DNA from: Sediminibacterium sp.
GTDB taxonomy: Bacteria > Bacteroidota > Bacteroidia > Chitinophagales > Chitinophagaceae
DNA length: 5,786 bases
Assembly (NCBI GenBank): GCA_028288645.1
Contig: JAQBNJ010000492.1
Location: 1-5,786, forward strand
Direction: 5' to 3'
Position numbers and translations under genes: made by a program. The notes under the pieces are model-generated. The model did no database searches. It was not told where the DNA came from and saw nothing but the letters and a program-made list of their open reading frames with translations. This document shows, one piece after another, positions 1 to 5,022 of this stretch; the first letter of the stretch is position 1, and each line of letters starts with the position of its first letter.

Positions 1-592
1 GTTTAGCCCGGTGATAAAGAAATTGAAGGAGAATTATCCTTCTATACAGATGGAAGTTTTATCAGGGGGAATGATCATTTCTGACAACCCTGTGCCCATC
101 GCGGCTACTGCGGGCTATATTCAGAAAGCGTATCCTACGGTGAAGGAGTTAACGGGTATTAAATTCGGGCCTGATTATTTATGGCATATCAATAATCCCG
201 ACCTGAGTGATTGGTTCCCACAATCTGAAAAACCTGCCATCGCTTTGTGCATTTTCAAAGAATATTATCCGGAAAGACAGGTGGAATTTGCCACGGACCT
301 GCAATACGCCTTACATTTTGAAGGTAGGGATCTTACTGATGATGAAGCCTATCGCCATCTCCTCGAAAAATATAGCATACAACCCGAAACATTTTATACA
401 AAACTGAAATCGGAAGAATATAAAGAGCAGGCTTACTATGAATTTCAACTATGCAAACAGTTACAGGTAACCGGTTATCCCTGCGTGTTATTGCAGAATT
501 CGGAAACGAAATTTACTTTGCTGGCGAGGGGATACACCGATTATGAAACGCTATCTGCAAGGTTAGATGCGGCTTTGAAGGAAACGGTATAA
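1..592 (+). CDS. DsbA-family thiol oxidoreductase, 5' end missing (partial)
   Basis: This is the C-terminal part of a DsbA/FrnE-like thioredoxin-fold protein, which would catalyse disulfide exchange. The frame is open to the left edge and reads ...FSPVIKKLKENYP. In this family the stretch GFSPVI directly follows the CxxC active site, so the true start and the catalytic cysteines lie just outside the window. The GTG at 11-13 is simply the Val codon of SPVI and is not the start. What remains shows the helical insertion of DsbA proteins (about 70-150 codons in) and the cis-proline loop TGYPCV, encoded from 470, which packs against the active site in thioredoxin folds. It ends in TAA at 590-592, which overlaps the first bases of a palindromic repeat. 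No signal peptide can be judged; FrnE-like members are usually cytoplasmic. Family assignment is fairly secure; substrate is unknown. Confidence 0.82.
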   Translation, partial: FSPVIKKLKENYPSIQMEVLSGGMIISDNPVPIAATAGYIQKAYPTVKELTGIKFGPDYLWHINNPDLSDWFPQSEKPAIALCIFKEYYPERQVEFATDLQYALHFEGRDLTDDEAYRHLLEKYSIQPETFYTKLKSEEYKEQAYYEFQLCKQLQVTGYPCVLLQNSETKFTLLARGYTDYETLSARLDAALKETV

Positions 593-685
593 TTGCGGAT
601 TTTGGAATTGGGAAATTGGGAAATTGCAAAGCGGTTGTGCCGTGCTCTCGATTTCCCAATCTCCCAATTCCAAAATTTCAAAATT
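591..685. repeat. Palindromic intergenic repeat, copy 1
   Basis: The DNA between the dsbA-like gene and the amidohydrolase is mostly a long imperfect palindrome. Arms at 599-624 and 651-676 pair at 25 of 26 positions. Each arm is a run of 8-bp units: on the left GATTTTGG (598-605), AATTGGGA (606-613), AATTGGGA (614-621) and AATTG. The right arm carries the complements TCCCAATC, TCCCAATT, CCAAAATT and TCAAAATT (654-685). A 22-nt core (628-649) begins AAAGCGG and ends TGCTCTC, and contains a small CGG-TTGTG-CCG hairpin. The left edge AATT starts on the second base of the upstream stop codon TAA. It could fold in RNA and act as a terminator or mRNA-end stabiliser, but no U-run follows. It matches copy 2 at 1809-1896. 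The family is not identified; a REP/MITE-like element is my best reading. Confidence 0.85.
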
Positions 686-721
686 AACGGAACATTCGTT
701 GTTAAAAATAAAACCAACTGC

Positions 722-1804
722 ATGAAAAATATCTTCACTTGGGTGGCTCTATGCCTTGCTTTCCTCGCTTCAGCACAGTCCAAAATGGATTTTGAAAAAT
801 ATGACCCCCTTTCCACACTTGTTGTGCCCGGAAAGAAACTAACACACGCAAAATTTCCTTTCATCGATGTACATAATCATCAATGGAACATGGCTTCGCA
901 AAGCATACCTGAGCTGTTAAAGGAAATGGATCAGCTGAATATGAAGATAATGGTGAACCTGAGTGGTAAAAGTGGACAGGATCTTATGAATGGTGTCAAA
1001 CACGTAAAAGAGACCACACCCAACCGTGTTCTCCAGTTTGCCAATATTTCTTTTACAGGTTTTGGTGAAACCAAATGGACAGAAAACACGGTACAACAAT
1101 TGGAAAAGGATGTAAAAGCCGGTGCCAATGGGTTAAAAATATTTAAAACACTCGGACTCGATAGTAAGGATAAGAATGGAAAACTTGTGGCAGTAGATGA
1201 CCCACGCCTGGATGCTGTATGGGAAAAATGTGGTGACTTGCACATCCCGGTTTTGATACATACAGCGGACCCGAAACCATTCTGGGATGTAGCGGATGAT
1301 AAAAATGAAAGATGGCTGGAAATTATTTCTCACCCGGGCAGGGGATATTATGGACTTTCTATGCCTTCATTTGAAACATTGATACAGCAGCAGCATAACA
1401 TTATACGCAAACACCCAGGAACTCTTTTTATTGTAGCACATTTTGGTTGGTATGCAAATGACCTTGGCAAATTGGGTAGCCTGCTGGATTCTTTTCCCAA
1501 TATGAACATCGAATTCGGCGCTATCATAGCAGAACTTGGCAGGCAACCAAGAATGGCCAAAAAGTTTTTTGAAAAATACCAGGACAGGATCCTGTTTGGA
1601 AAAGACAGTTGGGTGCCATCAGAATATGCCACCTATTTTCGTGTGCTGGAAACAGAAGATGAATATTTTCCTTATCACAAAAAATACCACGCCTTTTGGG
1701 CGATGTATGGAATGGGATTGAGTGATGAGGTTTTGAAAAAAGTATACTACAAAAACGCTTTGCGTATCATACCAAACATCGATAAAACATTGTTCCCGAA
1801 CTAA
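722..1804 (+). CDS. Exported amidohydrolase (amidohydrolase_2-type TIM barrel)
   Basis: This is a 360-residue metal-dependent hydrolase or decarboxylase of the amidohydrolase superfamily, PF04909-like. Residues 1-19 form a signal peptide (MKNIFTWVALCLAFLASAQ), so the enzyme probably acts outside the cytoplasm. The metal-ligand signature is visible in barrel order: DVHNH (His51, His53) at strand 1, PVLIH (His180) at strand 5, FIVAH (His240) at strand 6 and LFGKD (Asp295) at strand 8. The segment GANGLKIFKTLGL (about 135-147) is typical of related uncharacterised Bacteroidota amidohydrolases. The frame is open upstream to 593, but those codons translate the palindromic repeat; the ATG at 722 is chosen because the signal peptide starts there. 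AAAACCA lies 5 nt before the ATG, and there is no Shine-Dalgarno site. It is flanked on both sides by repeat copies and converges on the DinB gene. Substrate cannot be told from sequence. Confidence 0.88.
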   Translation: MKNIFTWVALCLAFLASAQSKMDFEKYDPLSTLVVPGKKLTHAKFPFIDVHNHQWNMASQSIPELLKEMDQLNMKIMVNLSGKSGQDLMNGVKHVKETTPNRVLQFANISFTGFGETKWTENTVQQLEKDVKAGANGLKIFKTLGLDSKDKNGKLVAVDDPRLDAVWEKCGDLHIPVLIHTADPKPFWDVADDKNERWLEIISHPGRGYYGLSMPSFETLIQQQHNIIRKHPGTLFIVAHFGWYANDLGKLGSLLDSFPNMNIEFGAIIAELGRQPRMAKKFFEKYQDRILFGKDSWVPSEYATYFRVLETEDEYFPYHKKYHAFWAMYGMGLSDEVLKKVYYKNALRIIPNIDKTLFPN

Positions 1805-1808
1805 TGTC

Positions 1809-1896
1809 AATTGGGAAATTTTGGAATTGGGAAATTGAAAGGCGGTGTCGCATGTTCTCCAATTTCCCAATCTCCCAATTCCAAATTTCCAAAATT
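1809..1896. repeat. Palindromic intergenic repeat, copy 2
   Basis: This second copy of the element at 591-685 fills nearly the whole gap between the convergent amidohydrolase and DinB genes. Left 8-bp units are AATTGGGA (1809-1816), AATTTTGG (1817-1824), AATTGGGA (1825-1832) and AATTG. The 22-nt core is 1838-1859 (AAAGGCGG...TGTTCTC, with a GCG-GTGT-CGC mini-hairpin). Right units are TCCCAATC, TCCCAATT, CCAAATTT and CCAAAATT (1865-1896). Segments 1820-1837 and 1868-1885 pair at 17 of 18 positions; an alternative pairing is 1829-1837 with 1860-1868. The right edge overlaps two bases of the DinB stop codon. Lying between two 3' ends, it could serve as a bidirectional transcription stop, although no clear poly-U tract is present. 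Orientation is the same as copy 1, shown by the off-consensus TCCCAATC unit on the right in both. Confidence 0.85.
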
Positions 1897-2431
1897 AAAA
1901 CAACCTCTCATTTGGCGGCTTGATCCCCAGCAAACGTATATAGATCGTACACTGCCCGCGATGATGCGTCTGGTGTTCAAATGTTTTCGCCAGCCATACA
2001 TAGCGCACAAAACGGCCCTGCGTTTCTCCGAGTTTTGCCGCATCCATCCCTTTAATGCTATTGATCACAAAATCATAACTGGCATTTACATAATAAGTAA
2101 CCGAGTCTTTGTTTTGCGCAGTAGGAGATTTTTCCATGTTAAATCCCGGGAATATCGCGGTTGCCCCGGTACCATTGGCGCCAAGGCCAAGATTGCCCAT
2201 CGACAAATGCAGCATCTGTTGCGCAAAAGTCCGTATGCTGTCTTGCGCACGGAAACTGTATTTGTCCGCAGGCATAGTAGCAAGGTATTCTCCTGTATAA
2301 GCTTTCGCTCTTTCCCAGTCTTTTATCAGTTGTACTTTGAGTGTATCAAACGATAAACCCTGTGCGTTGAGTTTTGCAAAGCCTGCACTCATAAGCAGGC
2401 AGGCAAACAATAGTGAGAATGATCTTTTCAT
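1895..2431 (-). CDS. Exported DinB-family protein
   Basis: This is a 178-residue DinB/YfiT-like four-helix-bundle protein. The family usually binds a divalent metal through three histidines; members include thiol-dependent transferases, but most have no known reaction. The triad is visible: His75 in QQMLHLS, and His153 and His157 in the C-terminal motif HQTHHRGQ, followed by the family-typical YIRLLGIKPP. The first 24 residues (MKRSFSLLFACLLMSAGFAKLNAQ) form a signal peptide, so the protein is predicted to be exported, unlike the classical cytoplasmic DinB. The start at 2431 is fixed by this signal peptide and by AAAACTA placed 6 nt upstream. It follows the VOC gene by 26 bp and is probably the last gene of a DUF1579-VOC-DinB unit. 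Its TAA touches repeat copy 2. The reaction is unknown. Confidence 0.87.
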   Translation of the reverse strand: MKRSFSLLFACLLMSAGFAKLNAQGLSFDTLKVQLIKDWERAKAYTGEYLATMPADKYSFRAQDSIRTFAQQMLHLSMGNLGLGANGTGATAIFPGFNMEKSPTAQNKDSVTYYVNASYDFVINSIKGMDAAKLGETQGRFVRYVWLAKTFEHQTHHRGQCTIYIRLLGIKPPNERLF

Positions 2432-2437
2432 AGCAAG

Positions 2438-2444
2438 TAGTTTT
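2438..2444 (-). promoter_or_regulatory. AAAACTA leader element of the DinB gene
   Basis: The sequence AAAACTA on the minus strand lies exactly 6 nt before the ATG at 2431. It occupies -13 to -7, where A-rich sequence is known to help initiation in Bacteroidota that do not use Shine-Dalgarno pairing. The same heptamer at the same distance precedes the VOC and DUF1761 genes. It supports the chosen start; its function is inferred. Confidence 0.45.
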
Positions 2445-2457
2445 GTATTAAAGTTAG

Positions 2458-2847
2458 TTATTGTTGCGGCATAGAATGCAGGCCGATGCGGTTGCCTTCA
2501 GTATCAATAAATGCAGCCATAAAACCGTATTCGGGCGAGATCTCCGTTTTTGGAACGATGATCTGTCCGCCCGCAACTGTAACCCTGTCTAATACAATCT
2601 GAACATCAGGATTAGCATTCAGGTAGATCAACGGGCCATCGGTAGCAGAAGGTTTGTGAAAGCCGCCGCTATCTACAACAGCACCACCAACACCCATCAT
2701 GTCTTCGAGAGGGAACATGCGCATTTTAATATTGGGCATATCCATTACAATAAGTGAAAGGTCAAAAATAGTTTCGTAAAATTTTTGTGCGCGGTCAAGA
2801 TCGGTAGCGGGAATCTCGAACCAGCTGATCGCATTTGTAAATGTCAT
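2458..2847 (-). CDS. VOC family protein (glyoxalase/bleomycin-resistance fold)
   Basis: This is a 129-residue single-domain protein of the vicinal oxygen chelate superfamily, with the two beta-alpha-beta-beta-beta modules expected for this length. Module 1 opens with ISWFEIPATDLDRAQKFYE (about 7-25), the standard start of the fold. Module 2 ends with the conserved FIDTEGNRIGLHS (about 113-125). VOC proteins include glyoxalase I, ring-cleaving dioxygenases and antibiotic-binding proteins; nothing here decides between them. A typical metal-site Glu is seen in IDTEGNRIGLH. There is no signal peptide, so it should be cytoplasmic, unlike the DUF1579 and DinB products encoded on either side. It lies 21 bp after DUF1579 and 26 bp before DinB, which suggests co-transcription. 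AAAACTA stands 6 nt before the ATG at 2847. Confidence 0.9.
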   Translation of the reverse strand: MTFTNAISWFEIPATDLDRAQKFYETIFDLSLIVMDMPNIKMRMFPLEDMMGVGGAVVDSGGFHKPSATDGPLIYLNANPDVQIVLDRVTVAGGQIIVPKTEISPEYGFMAAFIDTEGNRIGLHSMPQQ

Positions 2848-2853
2848 AAGTAT

Positions 2854-2860
2854 TAGTTTT
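2854..2860 (-). promoter_or_regulatory. AAAACTA leader element of the VOC gene
   Basis: AAAACTA on the minus strand ends 6 nt before the ATG at 2847, the same placement as in the DinB and DUF1761 leaders. A second ACTA-type repeat precedes it (AAACTAAAACTA), so the whole 21-bp gap to the DUF1579 stop is A-rich. The VOC gene appears internal to an operon, so a translational role fits better than a promoter role. This is inference. Confidence 0.45.
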
Positions 2861-2868
2861 AGTTTGAT

Positions 2869-3387
2869 TTATTTTTTTCTCCTGTATTCAAGATCAAAAG
2901 TTGTTTTCCAGGTCTTGCCTGCATCTGTTGAATTTTCTCCGTGCTGGCGCACTTTATCTTCACTCAATTTAGTAAAAGTCATCCGCATGATCAACAAACT
3001 GCCATCCGGTTGTTTCAGGTTCGCTGTTTGGAGAATCATTTTATCTTTCTCGGCATGTCCGTCAAAATATTCCGTTACACCTCCTTTATTATCCACCCAA
3101 AACTGTTGCCATTTTCCAGTGGCTGCATTAAAGGTGTTGTAGCTTTTGCCGCTGTATCCTGCCTGTGTACTTGTCCAGTTTTCAAGTATCACGCAACTAT
3201 CAAGTAATCTTTCTACTTTGCTGTCGCCTCCTTTATTGCCCTTCGGGCCGAATGCCTCCCATTCACCCAACCAGAAATCAAATTGTTGATAAACAGGATT
3301 CGTTGAACAGGGTATAGATTTGGGAGCTTGTGAAAAAGCAATAGAGCTCAGGATACTGAAGAGAGAATAAAAAAAGAGCTTTCTCAT
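2869..3387 (-). CDS. Exported DUF1579-like protein
   Basis: This 172-residue protein resembles the DUF1579 family, predicted lipocalin-like beta barrels of unknown ligand. A signal peptide spans residues 1-20 (MRKLFFYSLFSILSSIAFSQ), with a likely cut after Ala-Phe-Ser or near Gln20. The mature part starts with the hallmark FDFWLGEWE (36-44). It continues with the alternating pattern of the family: GYSGKSYNTFNAATGKWQQF (78-97), WVDNKGGVTEYFDGH, and a final TFDLEYRRKK strand. No catalytic residues are evident. It is probably the first gene of a unit with VOC and DinB (21 bp gap downstream), since 146 bp separate it from the four-helix protein gene upstream. The leader lacks the AAAACTA element found for its two downstream partners. 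Family call is good; function is unknown. Confidence 0.8.
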   Translation of the reverse strand: MRKLFFYSLFSILSSIAFSQAPKSIPCSTNPVYQQFDFWLGEWEAFGPKGNKGGDSKVERLLDSCVILENWTSTQAGYSGKSYNTFNAATGKWQQFWVDNKGGVTEYFDGHAEKDKMILQTANLKQPDGSLLIMRMTFTKLSEDKVRQHGENSTDAGKTWKTTFDLEYRRKK

Positions 3388-3533
3388 GATTGGTGTATTT
3401 CCCGAATATAATTTTTATCACGCATCGCTAACCTGAAAAAAGATAAAGCATGAAATTAGACCACTGAAATAAGGTTTTTTGATGTTGAAATGATCAGCAC
3501 AGGTTGATGCCCGCTTCTCTCAACCAACCGGCA
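3388..3533. other. Intergenic region between the four-helix protein and DUF1579 genes
   Basis: This 146-bp gap is the longest in the minus-strand run and probably holds the promoter of the DUF1579-VOC-DinB unit. I see no exact match to the Bacteroidota -7 TAnnTTTG box on the minus strand; only T-rich stretches around 3435-3480. Its upstream end holds the inverted repeat described at 3503-3538. No small gene is convincing here. Confidence 0.35.
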
Positions 3534-3538
3534 TCAAC
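3503..3538. other. Inverted repeat at the 3' end of the four-helix protein gene
   Basis: GTTGATGCC (3503-3511) and GGCATCAAC (3530-3538) form a perfect 9-bp stem around an 18-nt loop; one bulged G lets it extend by about three pairs. The right arm covers the TGA stop codon (3534-3536) of the minus-strand gene. An alternative stem GGTTGA (3502-3507) with TCAACC (3520-3525) is mutually exclusive with it. On the minus strand no U-run follows, so it is not a textbook intrinsic terminator. It may limit read-through into the DUF1579 unit or be structural only. Confidence 0.4.
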
Positions 3539-3962
3539 TGTTTTTGCGTATAGTGAGTCTTGAAATAATCAAAAACAGAACGATCAGACCTATCAAAATA
3601 ATAGGTTCTAAAAAAGCAAATGCCGTCACTAAACCAAAGCAAATTCCAAATACGACCAGGTTAATAGTTATTACTCCTTTCATAATTTCCGGGTCTACTT
3701 TTTTTCTCAACAGGTACCAGTTCAGCAAACCTCCCAATAAGCAAACCAAACAAAGGCAGGCGCTTAATGCCAATAACATTTCGCCCATGGTTCGGTGAAA
3801 CCCTGCACCGAGGTCAAACTTGTAAGTGTCCATTAAAGTAATGAGTTGCTTTTCGGTCTCGTTATTTGACGGTAGTGAAACGAAAAGTGAGATTGCATGA
3901 ATTATTGCGGTGAGAAACTGAAAGACAGCGGCCGTTTTAAGCCATATGGTGTATTTTCTCAT
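3534..3962 (-). CDS. Uncharacterised four-helix membrane protein
   Basis: This 142-residue protein has four hydrophobic segments at about 10-30, 58-82, 97-116 and 118-136, and is predicted to sit in the inner membrane. A polar loop (31-57) with Lys, Asp and Glu separates helices 1 and 2, and a charged loop LRKKVDPEIMKG (about 85-96) separates helices 2 and 3. The stretch FHRTMGEMLLALS (55-67) looks like the most family-like part. It faintly recalls small Bacteroidota membrane proteins of the LIC_13387 type, but I cannot confirm this. The frame extends to an ATG at 4013, but MRKYTIWLKTAAVF at 3962 is a natural start with AAAACAC just upstream, while the extra 17 residues are highly basic and polar. 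It is separated by 77 bp from YciI and 146 bp from DUF1579, so it may be transcribed alone. Confidence 0.72.
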   Translation of the reverse strand: MRKYTIWLKTAAVFQFLTAIIHAISLFVSLPSNNETEKQLITLMDTYKFDLGAGFHRTMGEMLLALSACLCLVCLLGGLLNWYLLRKKVDPEIMKGVITINLVVFGICFGLVTAFAFLEPIILIGLIVLFLIISRLTIRKNS

Positions 3963-4039
3963 ATAGTGTTTTGTTTTTAAGTGGTGTTTTTTTCCTCCCA
4001 CCCGTTCATTCAATTTCTGTATGCGATATCAATGCAGAT

Positions 4040-4501
4040 CTACAACATTTTTTTCTTTTCCAGTTTTTTATGCATTTCCGGAATTTCCATCAACGCAGCG
4101 GTTGCATACCACGGATGGTATTCGATTGAAAAAAGTCCTGCCTTCACTGCCGGATCACTCTGGCCAAGCAGTTCCGCTTCAGCAACGGTTCTTACATTGA
4201 AAACAAAAATTCCTTCAATCCCTTTATTATCACCCATCATGGGCCCTGCCAATACAAGTTTACCTTCCGCAGCCAGCTTCCCGATATTTTTCAAGTGATC
4301 CATCAGTAATGCATTGATCCTGGCTTTATCGGTAATTTTTCCATCTCCTGTTTTGAGGAATGCCAATACATAGGATTTCATTCCATAATCATCAGCGCCT
4401 GTTCTTTTGGCCATAACAGAATCATACCTATCATTCTGCGCATTCGCGCTGATGATCATACAGAACATAACTGCAACCAAACTGCTTATTTGCTTTCTCA
4501 T
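4040..4501 (-). CDS. Exported YciI-like protein
   Basis: This is a 153-residue protein with a signal peptide (1-22, MRKQISSLVAVMFCMIISANAQ) followed by a YCII-related ferredoxin-like domain (about 41-135). Family features are YVLAFLKTG (44-52), a conserved histidine in MDHLKNIGKLAAEGKLVLAGP (His69), and the C-terminal SDPAVKAGLFSIEYHPWY (115-132) with Asp116. His and Asp form the proposed catalytic pair in YciI-type enzymes such as the chlorohydroquinone dehydrochlorinase TftG. Most YciI proteins are cytoplasmic, so export is noteworthy. The longer frame to 4540 is rejected because it overlaps the DUF1761 stop and hides the signal peptide. The ATG at 4501 lies 22 bp after DUF1761, which suggests co-transcription. 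AAAACAAT directly precedes the ATG. The substrate is unknown. Confidence 0.86.
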   Translation of the reverse strand: MRKQISSLVAVMFCMIISANAQNDRYDSVMAKRTGADDYGMKSYVLAFLKTGDGKITDKARINALLMDHLKNIGKLAAEGKLVLAGPMMGDNKGIEGIFVFNVRTVAEAELLGQSDPAVKAGLFSIEYHPWYATAALMEIPEMHKKLEKKKML

Positions 4502-4523
4502 ATTGTTTTCTTTTGTACAAGAT

Positions 4524-4928
4524 TTATCTCCAAAGACCAAGGATCGCGCCCATTAATGTAAGTGATACAACACTATATCCACCATTGATAAAGATCAGTT
4601 TCCAGCTCTTCAATTCAAATAAACTGTGAATAGCGATTGCGCAGAAGGTCCAGATCCCGGCAAGAAATCCGGCGGTCATTCCCCAGGTAAGATCTGTTTT
4701 GGGATCATTCAGGAACATGGCGAGATTGGCAGACATCACCAATGAAAAAATGAGTGTAAAACCAAAGATCATTCCCTTATTTCCCTGTTTGATCTTTTCT
4801 TCAGAAAGTTCATTCGCCGACATCCATGCTTTGCCAAATAATCCGGGCGAATACCAGATACCGCCCACAACAAAAGAAGAAATGCCTGCAACAAGCACGG
4901 CCAGCCAGTTAATGGTTCCCATGTTCAT
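4524..4928 (-). CDS. DUF1761 family membrane protein
   Basis: This 134-residue inner-membrane protein has four helices at about 7-26, 54-73, 82-103 and 111-131. The diagnostic DUF1761 signature is clear: INWLAVLVAG at the N-terminus followed by GGIWYSPGLFGKAWM (22-36). Function of the family is unknown. The start at 4928 (MNMGTINW) is chosen over the next ATG at 4922 because AAAACTA lies exactly 6 nt upstream, as for two other genes here; an extension to 4982 is open but reads through the divergent intergenic region. It is the first gene of the minus-strand run and is divergent from the histidine kinase, 94 bp apart. The YciI-like gene follows after 22 bp. Confidence 0.87.
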   Translation of the reverse strand: MNMGTINWLAVLVAGISSFVVGGIWYSPGLFGKAWMSANELSEEKIKQGNKGMIFGFTLIFSLVMSANLAMFLNDPKTDLTWGMTAGFLAGIWTFCAIAIHSLFELKSWKLIFINGGYSVVSLTLMGAILGLWR

Positions 4929-4934
4929 AATCAG

Positions 4935-4941
4935 TAGTTTT
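4935..4941 (-). promoter_or_regulatory. AAAACTA leader element of the DUF1761 gene
   Basis: AAAACTA on the minus strand lies 6 nt before the ATG at 4928, identical in sequence and spacing to the VOC and DinB leaders. It also forms part of the left arm of the inverted repeat at 4935-4974, so it could be read at the RNA level, the DNA level or both. It decides the start codon in favour of 4928 over 4922. Confidence 0.45.
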
Positions 4942-4974
4942 AGGTTTGGAGATAAATATTTACAACCTAAACTA
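4935..4974. promoter_or_regulatory. Imperfect inverted repeat in the divergent control region
   Basis: The 94-bp region between DUF1761 and the histidine kinase holds TAGTTTTAGGTT (4935-4946) and AACCTAAACTA (4964-4974). These are reverse complements except for one extra T, separated by an AT-rich 17-nt spacer. A possible minus-strand promoter is TTTG (4983-4980) with a poor -7 box in TATTTATC (4958-4951), 21 nt apart; this would place the repeat across the promoter. It could be an operator for a regulator partnered with the kinase, but no regulator gene is in view. No convincing plus-strand promoter for the kinase is seen. Confidence 0.4.
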
Positions 4975-5022
4975 ATTACCAAACTTTACACCACGAAATT
5001 TTTACGAACGAAAGAATACCTG

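Noticed and set aside
11..13. GTG as the start codon of the first gene
   Set aside because: The frame is open to position 1 and the upstream codons read FSP, matching the conserved stretch just after the DsbA CxxC motif. The real start lies outside the window.
591..685. CRISPR-like or simple tandem repeat array
   Set aside because: The 8-bp units run without unique spacers and are arranged as an inverted pair around a core, not as repeat-spacer units.
593..721. 43-codon N-terminal extension of the amidohydrolase
   Set aside because: These codons translate the palindromic repeat (GNWEIAK, DFPISQFQNF) and would bury the signal peptide that starts at 722.
541..864. 107-codon minus-strand frame
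   Set aside because: It covers repeat copy 1 and the antisense of two real genes; its protein is the reverse reading of the repeat and shows no domain.
1811..2356. 181-codon plus-strand frame opposite the DinB gene
   Set aside because: It begins inside the repeat, gives a Cys- and Arg-rich unnatural protein, and lies antisense to a clear DinB coding sequence.
3530..3545. Plus-strand intrinsic terminator (stem followed by TTTTT at 3541-3545)
   Set aside because: No plus-strand gene ends nearby, so the T-run is just Lys/Asn codons of the minus-strand gene.
4002..4013. Start of the four-helix protein at 4013 instead of 3962
   Set aside because: The extra 17 residues are polar and basic, and the segment includes a likely untranslated leader; MRKYTIW at 3962 fits the start of helix 1 better.
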